Numbered from the stretch's first letter, positions 26,850 to 36,105 are shown. The stretch: DNA of 64,000 nt from Falsiroseomonas sp041690465 (GCF_041690465.1 NZ_JAWLHG010000016.1:44146-108145), one strand, 5' to 3'. Program-made: numbers and translations. Notes: generated from the letters alone by a model not told the origin.

Positions 26850-27523
26850 GCGGCGCCAGGGCCTGCGTCTTCGACGCCTATGGCACGCTGTTCGATTTCG
26901 CCTCCGCGGCCGCCGGCTGCGCGGGCGATCTGGGCGAGAAGGCCGGAGCGCTGACCGCGCTGTGGCGGGACAGGCAGCTGCAGTATTCCTGGTTGCGCGG
27001 GCTGCAGGGGCGCTACGTGCCGTTCTGGCAGGTCACGGGAGATGCGCTGGACTACGCGCTCGATGCGCTCGATCTCGCGCATGATGGCGCGCTGCGCGGA
27101 CGGCTGATGCACCTCTATCGCACGCTCGGCACCTTCCCCGAGGTGCCGGAGGTGCTGGGCAGCCTGCGGCGGGCGGGGTTCGCCACCGCGATCCTGTCGA
27201 ACGGCTCGCCGGAGATGCTTGCCAGCGCGGTTTCCGGTGCCGGGCTGGAGGCGGCCTTCGACGCTGTGCTCTCGGTGGACGAGGTGAAGACCTACAAGCC
27301 CGACCCGCGGGTCTATCAACTCGCCCCCGACCGCCTGGGCGTGCCGGTGGAGCGGATCGCCTTTGTGTCGTCCAACGCCTGGGATGCGCACGCCGCGGCC
27401 GCCTTCGGCATGCCGGCGATCTGGTGCAACCGCTATGGTCAACGCCGCGAACGGCTTCCCGGCGAACCGGAGCGGGAGATCCGGACGCTGGTCGACCTGC
27501 CGGCGCTGCTGCTGCCGCGCTGA
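26843..27523 (+). CDS. L-2-haloacid dehalogenase (HAD type II)
   Basis: The 226-residue protein starts at ATG 26843 within the end of the GST gene. HAD motif I FDAYGTLFD gives nucleophile Asp11. Motif II is SNGSPEML, motif III is the Lys in KTYKPDPRVYQ, and motif IV is SSNAWDAHAAAAFG. The order and the WCNRYGQRRERLP end match type II (S)-2-haloacid dehalogenases, which hydrolyse 2-haloacids to D-2-hydroxyacids. The protein is complete. Actual substrates may differ, since many type II proteins are annotated by homology only. Confidence 0.87.
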   Translation: MLSGARACVFDAYGTLFDFASAAAGCAGDLGEKAGALTALWRDRQLQYSWLRGLQGRYVPFWQVTGDALDYALDALDLAHDGALRGRLMHLYRTLGTFPEVPEVLGSLRRAGFATAILSNGSPEMLASAVSGAGLEAAFDAVLSVDEVKTYKPDPRVYQLAPDRLGVPVERIAFVSSNAWDAHAAAAFGMPAIWCNRYGQRRERLPGEPEREIRTLVDLPALLLPR

Positions 27524-27628
27524 AATTTACTGCAATTTCATGGCGATTTCGCAGCAGACCTGCCAAACCTGTGGTTGGGCTGCCAGGCGGGCTGCCCGCT
27601 CATCCAACCGATCCAGGGTGCCGCTGCG

Positions 27629-28420
27629 ATGTGCCGCTTCCTCGCCTATCTGGGTCAGCCGATCTTCCTCGCTGACCTCGTCTGCGCGCCGGCGCATTCG
27701 CTGGTGCACCAATCCATGCACGCCGACGAAGGCAAGACGCCGACCAACGGCGACGGCTTCGGCCTGGGCTGGTACGGCGAGCGGGCGGAGCCGGGCCTTT
27801 ACCGCGAGATCCGCCCCGCATGGTCGGACGAGAACCTGCGCTCGCTCTGCGAGCAGGTGCGCTCGCGGCTGTTCTTCGCACATGTGCGTGCCTCCACCGG
27901 CACCGCGACGACCCGCGCCAACTGCCATCCCTTCGGACACGGGCGGCACATGTTCATGCACAACGGACAGGTCGGCGACTATCACCGCATCAAGCGGCGC
28001 ATGGAGGCGCTGATCCCCGATCCGCTCTACGACCATCGCCTGGGCACCGGCGACACGGAGGCGATCTTCCTCGCGGCGCTGGCCGATGGGCTGGACGAGG
28101 AGCCCATCGGTGCGATGGCGCGCACGCTCGGCCGCGTGCAGGCGCTGATGGATGGCACCGGCAGCACGCAGGCGCTCCGCTTCGCCGCGGCGCACAGCGA
28201 TGGCGAGACGCTCACCTGCTACCGCTGGTCCTCCGACGCCAGGCCGCCGACACTGTACTGGCGCGCGCAGGATGGCGGCGTGCTCGTGGTGTCGGAACCG
28301 GTGGACGCGCGGCGTGCCGATTGGCGCCCGATCCCGCCGAACCACGTGCTGCTGGCGCGTGCGGGACAGCCGGTCGAGGTGCGGCCCTTCCTGGTGGAAG
28401 CTGTGCGCGTGGCGGCCTGA
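27629..28420 (+). CDS. Class II glutamine amidotransferase (YafJ-like)
   Basis: The 263-residue protein starts at ATG 27629, which places the nucleophile Cys at position 2 (MCRFLAYLG) as the N-terminal hydrolase mechanism requires. NGDGFGLGWYG, FFAHVRAST and MHNGQVGDY build the glutaminase pocket. There is no synthase or partner domain, so it releases ammonia from glutamine or a gamma-glutamyl compound. In other organisms relatives act in ergothioneine synthesis (EgtC); no egt genes are nearby. It is monocistronic, 105 nt after the dehalogenase. Confidence 0.87.
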   Translation: MCRFLAYLGQPIFLADLVCAPAHSLVHQSMHADEGKTPTNGDGFGLGWYGERAEPGLYREIRPAWSDENLRSLCEQVRSRLFFAHVRASTGTATTRANCHPFGHGRHMFMHNGQVGDYHRIKRRMEALIPDPLYDHRLGTGDTEAIFLAALADGLDEEPIGAMARTLGRVQALMDGTGSTQALRFAAAHSDGETLTCYRWSSDARPPTLYWRAQDGGVLVVSEPVDARRADWRPIPPNHVLLARAGQPVEVRPFLVEAVRVAA

Positions 28421-28442
28421 CCTGTCGGTGGCCGCGCGCCGC

Positions 28443-28471
28443 GCTTGTCAGTATATGGAGCGATCGCTACA
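28443..28471 (+). promoter_or_regulatory. Possible sigma-70 promoter for the orphan binding protein
   Basis: TTGTCA (28443-28448) and TACACA (28466-28471) are 17 nt apart and lie 56 nt upstream of the ATG at 28527. The -10 match is poor, with a CACAAT alternative 19 nt from the -35 box, so this is only a candidate. Confidence 0.3.
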
Positions 28472-28526
28472 CAATGGACCCGCATGGGCGCTCGCCCTTG
28501 CATCGGGACGCCGAGGGAGAACGAAG

Positions 28527-30134
28527 ATGAAGGGCCGCCTTGCCCCCGCGCTGGCGATGGTCGCCACGCTGCTTGCCGGCACAGCCGCCGCACCGGCGGC
28601 GGCGCAGCCCGTCCCGCCCGAGCGCATCCTGCGCATGGTGCCGAATGCGGATCTGCAGACGCTCGACCCCATCAACACCACCGCCGGTGTGGTGCAGAGC
28701 CACGCGCACATGATCTACGATCAGCTGTTCGGCCGGGACGCCGAGCAGCGGCCGCAGCCGCAGATGGTCGGCGCCCACGGCGTCTCGCCCGATGGGCTGG
28801 TCTGGCGCTTCACGCTGCGCGATGGGCTGGCCTTCCATGACGGCGCGCCGGTGACGGCGGCGGATGTCGTCGCCTCGCTGCGCCGCTGGGGCGCGCGCGA
28901 TCCGCATGGCCGGCAGATCATGGCCATCACCGCGAGCCTGGCCCCCGAGGCCGATGGCAAGACCGTGGTGTGGACGCTGCGCCGCCCGTACAGCCTGATG
29001 CTCGATGCGCTGTCGAAGCCCGCCGGCAACATGCCGGCGATCATGCCCGCGCGTGTCGCCGCGACCGATCCCTTCACCGCCATCACCGAGACCGTTGGCA
29101 GCGGCCCCTTCATCTTCGTGCGCGAAGAATGGGTACCGGGCAGCCGCGTGGTCTATCGCCGCAATCCGAACTACGTGCCGCGCAGCGAGCCGGCCTCCGG
29201 CACCGCCGGCGGCAAGCGCGTGCATGTGGACCGCGTGGAGTGGCTGAACATCGCCAATGCACAGACCGCGGTGCTGGCGCTGATCCAGGGCGAGCTCGAT
29301 TTCGTCGAGAGCCCCGGCGTGGATTTCCTGCCGATGCTGCAGCAGCGCGGCATGCGGCTGGTGCGGATCAACACCCTCGGCGCGCCGGGCATGATCCGGA
29401 TGAACCACATCCACCCGCCCTTCAACGACCCGCGCGCCCGCGAGGCGCTGATGCTGCTGGTGAACCAGGAAGAGATCCTGCAGGCAATGTTCCCGGACCC
29501 CGGGCTTTACCAGGTCTGCCACGCCTTCTTCGTCTGCGGCTCGCCGCAGGAGACGAATGCGGGCGTGCCGCAGGGCCTGGGCTCGCCGGCGGCGCGCGAG
29601 CGCGCGCGGCAGCTGCTGCGCGAGAGCGGCTATGACGGCAGCCCGATCGTCATCATGGACCCGACGGACAATCCGTTCGTGCATGCGGCGACGTTGGTGC
29701 TGGCGCAGCAGATGCAGCAGGTGGGCTTCCGCACCGACGTGCAGGCGATGGACTTCGCTTCCATGGCCGGACGGCGCGCCAACCGGCGGCCGCCGGCCGA
29801 GGGTGGCTGGCATATCGGGCTCACCTTCTGGAACGGGCTTGGCGCCTCCGATCCGGTGGGTAACGTGCCGATGCAGGCGAGCTGCGAGCGCGCCTGGCCG
29901 GGCTGGCCCTGCGACGCTGCGCACCAGGCGCTGATCGACGCCTTCCCCTATGCGGCCAATGCGCAGGAACGCCGCCGCATCCTGGAGGAGCTGCACGCCA
30001 GCGCCTATCGCCTGGTGCCCTATGTGCCCTACGGCCAGTGGTATCTGCCGGCGGCGCACACCCCGCGCATCTCGGGCGTGCTGGCGATGCCGGGGATCAT
30101 CATGGCCTGGAACATCCAGAAGACGGCGCGCTGA
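28527..30134 (+). CDS. ABC transporter periplasmic binding protein, family 5 (peptide/nickel/opine type), orphan
   Basis: The 535-residue protein has a Sec signal peptide MKGRLAPALAMVATLLAGTAAAPAAAQ and GGGAGAACGAAG before the ATG. It follows the DppA/OppA fold: LRMVPNADLQTLDPINTTAGVVQSHAHMIYDQLFG, an LRDGLAFHDGAPVTAADV block and late NVPMQASCERAWPGWPCD. It would deliver an oligopeptide or other solute to an ABC importer. No permease or ATPase gene is adjacent; the nearest Dpp-type operon (36-44 kb) has its own binder. It may therefore feed a transporter elsewhere, or share that one. Confidence 0.87.
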   Translation: MKGRLAPALAMVATLLAGTAAAPAAAQPVPPERILRMVPNADLQTLDPINTTAGVVQSHAHMIYDQLFGRDAEQRPQPQMVGAHGVSPDGLVWRFTLRDGLAFHDGAPVTAADVVASLRRWGARDPHGRQIMAITASLAPEADGKTVVWTLRRPYSLMLDALSKPAGNMPAIMPARVAATDPFTAITETVGSGPFIFVREEWVPGSRVVYRRNPNYVPRSEPASGTAGGKRVHVDRVEWLNIANAQTAVLALIQGELDFVESPGVDFLPMLQQRGMRLVRINTLGAPGMIRMNHIHPPFNDPRAREALMLLVNQEEILQAMFPDPGLYQVCHAFFVCGSPQETNAGVPQGLGSPAARERARQLLRESGYDGSPIVIMDPTDNPFVHAATLVLAQQMQQVGFRTDVQAMDFASMAGRRANRRPPAEGGWHIGLTFWNGLGASDPVGNVPMQASCERAWPGWPCDAAHQALIDAFPYAANAQERRRILEELHASAYRLVPYVPYGQWYLPAAHTPRISGVLAMPGIIMAWNIQKTAR

Positions 30135-30146
30135 TCCGCAACCGTG

Positions 30147-30179
30147 CTGCCCGCCGCCAAGCGTGCGCGCCGCGGGCAG
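30147..30179. terminator. Hairpin between convergent genes
   Basis: CTGCCCGC (30147-30154) pairs with GCGGGCAG (30172-30179) over a 17-nt loop. The hairpin lies between the orphan binding protein (+) and the modular esterase (-). Confidence 0.5.
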
Positions 30180-30221
30180 AAGCTCGCGGCGCTGACGCTC
30201 GACCGGCAGGGGCGCGGCTGC

Positions 30222-32121
30222 TCAGGCAATCATCGCGCCGTCGGTGAAGCCGAAGCCCTGGCTGCCGTTCATGCCGAAGGCGAGCGTGGCGCCGGCCAGT
30301 TCCACGCCGTTGTAGCTGGCGCCCTCGACATAGAGGTTGCGGTCGGTCTCCGGCGTGCCGGCCCAGATGTCGTTGAGGAACTGCACCTGCACCTGGTGCG
30401 CACCGGCCGCCCAGTCGCCCAGCACCGTCAGCGTGTCCGCCTGGCCGGAGGATTTCAGCGCCGAGGCCGCCAGCGTGCCGCCGATCTGCTGGCCGTCCAC
30501 CCGCACCACATACTCCGCCGGGCCGAGGAACTCGTCCTGCGCGATGCGCAGCACCAGCGTGTCCGGGCCGCTGCCGACGGTGATCGCCACTGGCGTGTTC
30601 CCCGGAGGCGGCGGCGGCGGCGGAGGTGGTGGCGGCGGGGGTGACGTGCCGCCGCCGCTGCCGTCGGTGAAGCCGAAGCCCTGGCTGCCGTTCATGCCGA
30701 AGGCGAGCGTGGCGCCGGCCAGTTCCACGCCGTTGTAGCTGGCGCCCTCGACATAGAGNNNNNNNNNNNNNNNNNNNNNNNNNNNNNNNNNNNNNNNNNN
30801 NNNNNNNNNNNNNNNNNNNNNNNNNNNNNNNNNNNNNNNNNNNNNNNNNNNNNNNNNNCGCCAGCGTGCCGCCGATCTGCTGGCCGTCCACCCGCACCAC
30901 ATACTCCGCCGGGCCGAGGAACTCGTCCTGCGCGATGCGCAGCACCAGCGTGTCCGGACCGCTACCGACGGTCAGGCTGATCGGGGTGTTCGGCGAGGGG
31001 TCCACCGGTCCCGTGCCGAGGCCGTCGATCGCCAGGCCTTCGGCGCGCACCCAGATGGGCAGGCCATGGTTGTCGTAGATCGCGTTGCCGCGGCCGGCCG
31101 CGTCGGAACCGCCAAGCCGGCCATAGCCATAGCCGTAGAACAGCGCCCCGCCCTGCGGCAGATCGCCGGAGAAGGTGACGCGCAGCGTGTCAGCATCCAC
31201 GAGTTGCACGGCAGTGCCGATCACGCTTGTCGTGGCGCCGAACACCTGCCAGCCGATGCCGGCTGCCGCATCCGGGTCGAGCGACGAGAATCCGCTCGCC
31301 TGATCGTGCTGCACGTCGAGGAGAAGCTGGTTGCTGCCGACGAGCTCGGCGCGGATCACCTCCGGCCCCTCATCGGCGATGTTGCCGCCGGCCTGCGCAA
31401 CCGGCGAGCCGGGCTTCGCATGGGCGGCAAAGGCTTCCGCGATGGCACGCCCGGCGCGGGCGATCACCAGTGCGGAATCGCCCGCGTCGATGTGCTCGCC
31501 GCCGTAGTCGTTGGTCGCAGGGTTGAAGTCGGTGTCGTCATCGTCGGCGTCGATGTCGAGGATGCGAGCGGCGATGTGTGCGTTGAAGCCCGGGTCGGCG
31601 GCCAGGATCTCCATGCCCTCGCGGATCGCCTGGTGGCCCTGGTCGCTGCCCTTGTTGTACGGCATCGCGGAGACGAAGAGGTAGGGCGTCGTCGCCGCAT
31701 CCTGTCCGAGTGCCGCGCGCACCTGGTCGGCGTCGAAGCGGACCGCCGAGACCCAGGTCTCCGGCGCGAGATCGGACGGACGGCTGTCGAATTCGGAATG
31801 AAACCACAGTGTCGCCGTCGGATCGTCGCGCTGGCTCGACGGAAGCGCTCCGATCTCGTTCAGCAGCGCCTGCTCAAGGCCGCCGACCGTCCAGTTGCCG
31901 GGCGACCCGTAGAGCCAGTCGCCCAGCAGCGCCGTGCCGCCGAAGGCGGTGCTGCTCTGCCAATCCCCCGCATCGTAGATGATGCTGACGGTGTCGTTCG
32001 CGCCGTCGAAGCCCAGCAGGCGCGCAACTTCCTGCGCAAGATTCGGCACCCCCGCGCCGCCATTGTCCTCCATCATCCTCATGACGTTCGACTGGCCACG
32101 CACCAGGACGTTGAGATTCAT
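30222..32121 (-). CDS. Modular SGNH-type polysaccharide esterase with tandem carbohydrate-binding (CBM60/CBM36-like) domains, interrupted by an assembly gap
   Basis: The start is ATG 32121 with GAGAAGGA upstream. The protein opens with VLVRGQSNVM, the GQSN serine motif of sialate-esterase-like SGNH enzymes. A candidate catalytic His lies in GGEHID, and a beta-sandwich region ends near DNHGLPIWVRAEGL. Two near-identical modules of the VGSGPDTLVLRIAQDEFLG to DRNLYVEGASYNG type follow, resembling calcium-dependent xylan binders. A linker of 13 prolines separates them. One hundred Ns (30759-30858) cut the first module. Filling them with the 132 nt present in the second copy restores one frame of about 643 residues. 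There is no signal peptide, so non-Sec export or a cytoplasmic location is possible. Likely role: deacetylation of a polysaccharide. Confidence 0.75.
30241..30718 (-). repeat. Near-identical repeat modules, 423-nt period
   Basis: The block beginning at 30241 recurs almost base for base from 30664, a spacing of 423 nt (141 codons). It resumes right of the gap at 30859 with sequence equivalent to 30468 onward. Such recent duplication explains why the assembly broke here. Further whole copies in the gap would keep the frame. Confidence 0.85.
30759..30858. other. Assembly gap of 100 Ns
   Basis: Exactly 100 N characters, the conventional size for a gap of unknown length. The flanking frames differ by two bases. 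A real length of 132 nt, or 132 plus multiples of 423, would join them. Confidence 0.95.
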
Positions 32122-32361
32122 CGCGGGCCAATCCTTCTCGCTGCAGCGCCGTGCTTCGGCGGTATCGGTTCGCCCTGGCATGTAGCCCAGGCGGCATGCG
32201 CGGCGGCTCACAACCGCGTCGCCGAACTGCATCGTGAGTGGCTGCTTGCGGCCTGAACCCGTAATGTTCCGACTGCGCCGCGCCTGATGCGGCGGCGCAG
32301 GGTTGCGGCGATGGCCGCCATGGGGTCGCATAGGGGACTGCCCACAGGAACGCCGCCCCCG

Positions 32362-34347
32362 ATGGAAGACGCTCTGCCCTATCCCCGTCTGTTCTCGCCG
32401 TTTGAGATGGCCGGCAAGCGGCTGCGAAACCGCATCGTCCACCTCGCCATGACCACGGCGCTGAGCAGCAATGGCAGGGTGACCGAGCGCCACACGCAAT
32501 ATTTCGCCAACCGCGCGAAAGGCGGCGCGGCGATGATCGTCACCGAGCCGCTCGCGCTTGCCCGCCACCAGCTGGTGCCGAACAAGGTCAACGCCCGAGA
32601 CGACGGTGAGCTGGACGGGCTGAAGCGCTGGGCCGCCGCCGTCGAGAACGAGGACTGCCGGCTCGTCGCGCAGGTGCAGGACCCCGGGCGCGGGCGCCAC
32701 ACGGCGGGGCGCACGGCGGACGCCGTCGGCGCCTCCGCCCTGCCGGACGACATCAGCGGCACCGTGCCGCATGTGCTCTCCACGGACGAGATCCGCGCGA
32801 TGGTCGAGGATTTCGCGCAGGCCTCGGCGCGGCTGAAGCGCTGCGGCTTCAGCGGTGTCGAGATCTCCGCAGGGCATGGTCACCTGTTCCACCAGTTCAT
32901 GTCGCCCTGGTCGAACATCCGCGAGGACGAGTATGGCGGCGACTTCGAAGGACGGATGCGGTTCGTCGTCGAACTCATCACCGCCATCCGCACGGCCTGC
33001 GGTCGCGATTTCATCCTCGGCGTAAAGACGCCCGGCGATGACGGCATCCCGGAGAGCATCGGCCCCGATCTCGCCGGTGCGATCGCGCGGCGCATCGCGG
33101 CGACTGGCGCGGTGGACTATCTCTGCTTCGCGCAGGGCACGCATCATCGCACGCTGGACCTGCACATCCCGGACGGGCACTTTCCGCCCCTGCCCTACCT
33201 GCCGCTGATCCGGCAGCTGCGCGCGCAGCTGCCGGCGATCCCGGTGGTGGCGCTCGGCCGCATCACCGACCCGGCGGAGGCCGAAGGCATCCTGACGCGC
33301 GGCGATGCGGAACTGGTTGGGATCGGTCGCCCGCTGATCACCGATCCCGCCTGGCCGGCCAAGGCCCAGGCGGGGCGTGCGCGCGACATCCGCTATTGCG
33401 TCTCGGGCAACAATTGCTGGGAGACGATCATCCATCGCCGGCCGATCGCCTGCGACAACAATCCGCGCGTCGCCGCGCCCGATGAGCTCTCCGCGCCGAA
33501 GCCGGCGGCGCAGCGCAAGCGCATCGTCGTCGTCGGTGCCGGGGTCGCCGGGCTGGAAGCGGCGTGGACCGCCGCGGCGCGCGGCCATCAAGTGACGCTG
33601 TTCGGCCGCTCCGACGAGGCCGGCGGCAAGCTGCGGCTGCTGGTGCGGCTGCCGGGCGGGGAACAGCTCAGCAGCATCTACGACTACCAGATGGCGGCCG
33701 CGCAACAGGCGGGCGTGCGGTTCGAACTCGGCGTCGAAGCCAGTGCGGCGGATGTGCTTGCACTGCAGCCGGATGCAGTGGTGCTCGCCACCGGATCGCG
33801 CATGACCTGGCCGCGCTGCCTGCCGGCAGAGCTTGAGCGGGAAGGCATCCTGCCCGACCTGCGCACCGCGATCCTGGACGTGCTGGATCTTGCCGAGCCG
33901 CAGCGCGGTGCCGCCGTGCTGTTCGACATGGACCACACGGATGGCACCTATGCCGCGGCGGAACGGCTGCGGCAGGTCTTCCCGCGCACCGTGGTGATCA
34001 CTCCGCGCGAGAGCATCGCACAGGACACCTCCCTGGTGGTGCGGCAAGGCATCCTGCGGCGCTTCAGCCGGCTCGGCGTCGAGACGGTGACGCTGTCAGA
34101 GCCGCGTTGGACCGAGACCTTCGAGCAGGAGGGGCGGCTGGAATACGCGAACGTCCACAGCGATTGCCGCGGGCATGTCGAGGAGGTCGCGTTCTTCGCC
34201 TATGCGACGCCGCGGGCACCGCAGGACGGTCTGCTCGCGCCGCTGCGTGCGGCAGGGATCGAGGTGCACCCGATCGGGGATGCCAAGGGCGCGCGCGCGG
34301 TGATGTCGGCGACGGCGGAGGGGGCCGCGATCGCCGACGCGCTGTGA
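32362..34347 (+). CDS. NADH:flavin oxidoreductase / 2,4-dienoyl-CoA reductase-like protein with an altered Fe-S motif
   Basis: The protein has 661 residues. The N-terminal old-yellow-enzyme barrel binds FMN (RNRIVHLAMTTALSSNGRVTERH, GHGHLFHQFMSPWSNIREDEYGGDFEGRMRF, ALGRITDPAEAE). A C-terminal FAD/NAD-binding half starts with RIVVVGAGVAGLEAAWTAAARGHQVTLF. The linker normally carries four cysteines for a 4Fe-4S cluster. Here Cys346, Cys352 and Cys364 remain, but the second ligand position is Gly349 (CVSGNNCW instead of CxxCxxCW). The enzyme may hold a three-ligand or no cluster, which would affect electron transfer from FAD to FMN. The ATG at 32362 has only a weak ribosome site. It is divergent from the esterase; the substrate is unknown. 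Confidence 0.85.
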   Translation: MEDALPYPRLFSPFEMAGKRLRNRIVHLAMTTALSSNGRVTERHTQYFANRAKGGAAMIVTEPLALARHQLVPNKVNARDDGELDGLKRWAAAVENEDCRLVAQVQDPGRGRHTAGRTADAVGASALPDDISGTVPHVLSTDEIRAMVEDFAQASARLKRCGFSGVEISAGHGHLFHQFMSPWSNIREDEYGGDFEGRMRFVVELITAIRTACGRDFILGVKTPGDDGIPESIGPDLAGAIARRIAATGAVDYLCFAQGTHHRTLDLHIPDGHFPPLPYLPLIRQLRAQLPAIPVVALGRITDPAEAEGILTRGDAELVGIGRPLITDPAWPAKAQAGRARDIRYCVSGNNCWETIIHRRPIACDNNPRVAAPDELSAPKPAAQRKRIVVVGAGVAGLEAAWTAAARGHQVTLFGRSDEAGGKLRLLVRLPGGEQLSSIYDYQMAAAQQAGVRFELGVEASAADVLALQPDAVVLATGSRMTWPRCLPAELEREGILPDLRTAILDVLDLAEPQRGAAVLFDMDHTDGTYAAAERLRQVFPRTVVITPRESIAQDTSLVVRQGILRRFSRLGVETVTLSEPRWTETFEQEGRLEYANVHSDCRGHVEEVAFFAYATPRAPQDGLLAPLRAAGIEVHPIGDAKGARAVMSATAEGAAIADAL

Positions 34348-34370
34348 GGGGCGGCACGGCTCAGCCCTGC

Positions 34371-34405
34371 GCGGCGGCTGACCGCGTGCTCCGCACGACC
34401 GCCGC
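34371..34405. terminator. Weak hairpin between convergent genes
   Basis: GCGGCGG (34371-34377) and CCGCCGC (34399-34405) can pair over a long loop in the 84 nt between the flavin oxidoreductase and the hydrolase stop codons. Terminator function is tentative. Confidence 0.3.
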
Positions 34406-34431
34406 GAACGGCGCCGCCTGAACCGCGGCAG

Positions 34432-36105
34432 CTAAGCCCCGGCGAGCGCGGCGCGGATCGCCGCGGCGCGCTCGGCAGCGGAATCGCCGCAGCGATGGAC
34501 CACGGCTTCCGGCCGCACCGCCACTGCCTGGTCCAGGCACTGGCCGAACAGGTCCGACTCCGACGCGATCAGCGCAACGCGATGCGGCAAACGCGCGAGT
34601 TTCTCCGGCAGCGGCCAGGCGATGGCCGCCTGCCAAGCCGGCGCGAAGGAGGAAGGCTGCTTCGCGAGCTCGCGGATTTCCTCCTGCAGCCGCTCGGGCT
34701 CCAGCCGGGGTTCTGCCTTGCGCGCGGCACCGATCGTGCGGTCCCACCACGGGAACCACAGCCCCATGTCACGGCGCATATGCCACATGCGCAGCAGATG
34801 CGAGCCGTCCCAGACCGGGGCGACGTCAGGCGCCCAGCGCGCGGCCCAGTCGTTGCGCGCGCGCTCGGGCAGCGCAATGGGCGCCTCGAGGATGAGCGAA
34901 AGCACGGAACCCGACCTTGCTGCAGCAGCGGCGACCACGGTCGCCGCGCCTGCGTTGTGGCCGAGCAGATGCGCCTGTTTCACGCCGAGCGTGTCGCAGA
35001 CCGCCCAGAGCGCCTGCGCCCAGACCTCCGGCGATTGCGCGCCATCGCCACGCGGATCGCTCTCGCCATGGCCTGGCGGATCGAAGGCGATGACCGGGAT
35101 ATCGGTGCCAAGCGCGCGGATGAGATCCTCGTAGAGCGCGGAAGAGCCGGGGACATGCGGCGCGATCACCAGCGGCGGCGCGCCATGCACATCGCCGATG
35201 ACACGGACCAGGACCTGCCCATCGCCGACCTGAACATAGTTGGTCGTGCTGCGACCCGCGAGTGGCGTCGCGAGCGGCGATGCCGGCGGCGTGCCGCGGG
35301 CGGGATGGCGCAGCAGCACGGCGCGCTCCGCCACGGCGGCGGCGAGCGGGTCGCGCGGCATCTCCTGCTGCCACGCGCTTGCGGGGTATTGCGACATGGT
35401 GCGGTGCTGGCTGTCGCCCGGACGGTTGCCGAAGCAGACCGGCACGCGCAACTCCGGCAGCACCTCGAGCCCGCGATGGCGGAAGGCCGCGCTGTAGCCG
35501 ATGCGATAGCCATCGCCGGCTTCGAGCAGCTCGACGACGCCGCGATGGTTGAACTCGGCATCGGGCACATCGGTGTCCGCGCGGAAGGCCAGCGTCTGGT
35601 TGTGCCAGGGCCAGAAGACGTGCTGGTCGCGATAGCGGTACCACAGCCAGACCAGATGGCTGCCATCCCATTGCGGCACGATCGGCAGCAGGTAGCGCGA
35701 CAGCCTTTCCTCCGCCGCCTTGACGGAGAACACCGGGAACCCGTCGGTCAGCGCCAGCGGACAGCGGTCGGGGTAGCGCAGCGCGAACTCCACCGCGATG
35801 GAGGCGCCGGTGTGCCGGCCGTAGGTGGCCGCCTGCTCGACACCGAGCGCGGTCAGCGCCTCCGCGAGGCCGTCAGCGAAATCCTCGATCTCCGGCCGTT
35901 CCAATGGCAGCAGGTCGGAAAGCCCGAAGCCCGGCGTGTCGAAGGCGAACGCGGTGAAATGCGCGCCGAACACCTCCTGCGGCAGGCGCAGCACCTTGGC
36001 CGAGCACGGCGATGCGTGCAGCAGCACGACGGCCGGTCCCTCGCCGCAGCGCGTGTAGTGCACGCGGCGATTGCCGACCGTCAGGAAGTGGCGCGTGACC
36101 TTCAT
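34432..36105 (-). CDS. Double-domain alpha/beta hydrolase-fold protein lacking both nucleophile serines
   Basis: The 557-residue protein starts at ATG 36105, whose codon overlaps the FAD-oxidase stop by 4 nt. It is two alpha/beta hydrolase domains in tandem (about 1-270 and 280-557). Both have an HxSPCS- or PHVPGSS-like oxyanion region and an FDTPGFGLSD or FDPPGHGESD strand. The two nucleophile elbows, normally GxSxG, read GRHTG (His98) and GHNAG (Asn384). Both domains also share a WDGSHLxxxW segment. Hydrolysis by the usual serine mechanism is therefore unlikely. It could be a lyase, a C-C bond enzyme using another base, or a binding protein. It is the last gene of the eight-gene import/catabolism operon. 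Confidence 0.8.
   Translation of the reverse strand: MKVTRHFLTVGNRRVHYTRCGEGPAVVLLHASPCSAKVLRLPQEVFGAHFTAFAFDTPGFGLSDLLPLERPEIEDFADGLAEALTALGVEQAATYGRHTGASIAVEFALRYPDRCPLALTDGFPVFSVKAAEERLSRYLLPIVPQWDGSHLVWLWYRYRDQHVFWPWHNQTLAFRADTDVPDAEFNHRGVVELLEAGDGYRIGYSAAFRHRGLEVLPELRVPVCFGNRPGDSQHRTMSQYPASAWQQEMPRDPLAAAVAERAVLLRHPARGTPPASPLATPLAGRSTTNYVQVGDGQVLVRVIGDVHGAPPLVIAPHVPGSSALYEDLIRALGTDIPVIAFDPPGHGESDPRGDGAQSPEVWAQALWAVCDTLGVKQAHLLGHNAGAATVVAAAAARSGSVLSLILEAPIALPERARNDWAARWAPDVAPVWDGSHLLRMWHMRRDMGLWFPWWDRTIGAARKAEPRLEPERLQEEIRELAKQPSSFAPAWQAAIAWPLPEKLARLPHRVALIASESDLFGQCLDQAVAVRPEAVVHRCGDSAAERAAAIRAALAGA

Noticed and set aside
30222..32121. Frameshifted pseudogene of the esterase
   Set aside because: The frame change is explained by the conventional 100-N gap; both sides are intact and match repeat copies.
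30100..34047. Apparent 1315-codon minus-strand gene running across the gap into the flavin oxidoreductase region
   Set aside because: The part right of 32121 is antisense to the flavin oxidoreductase, and the part left of the Ns is in the wrong frame because the gap length is artificial.
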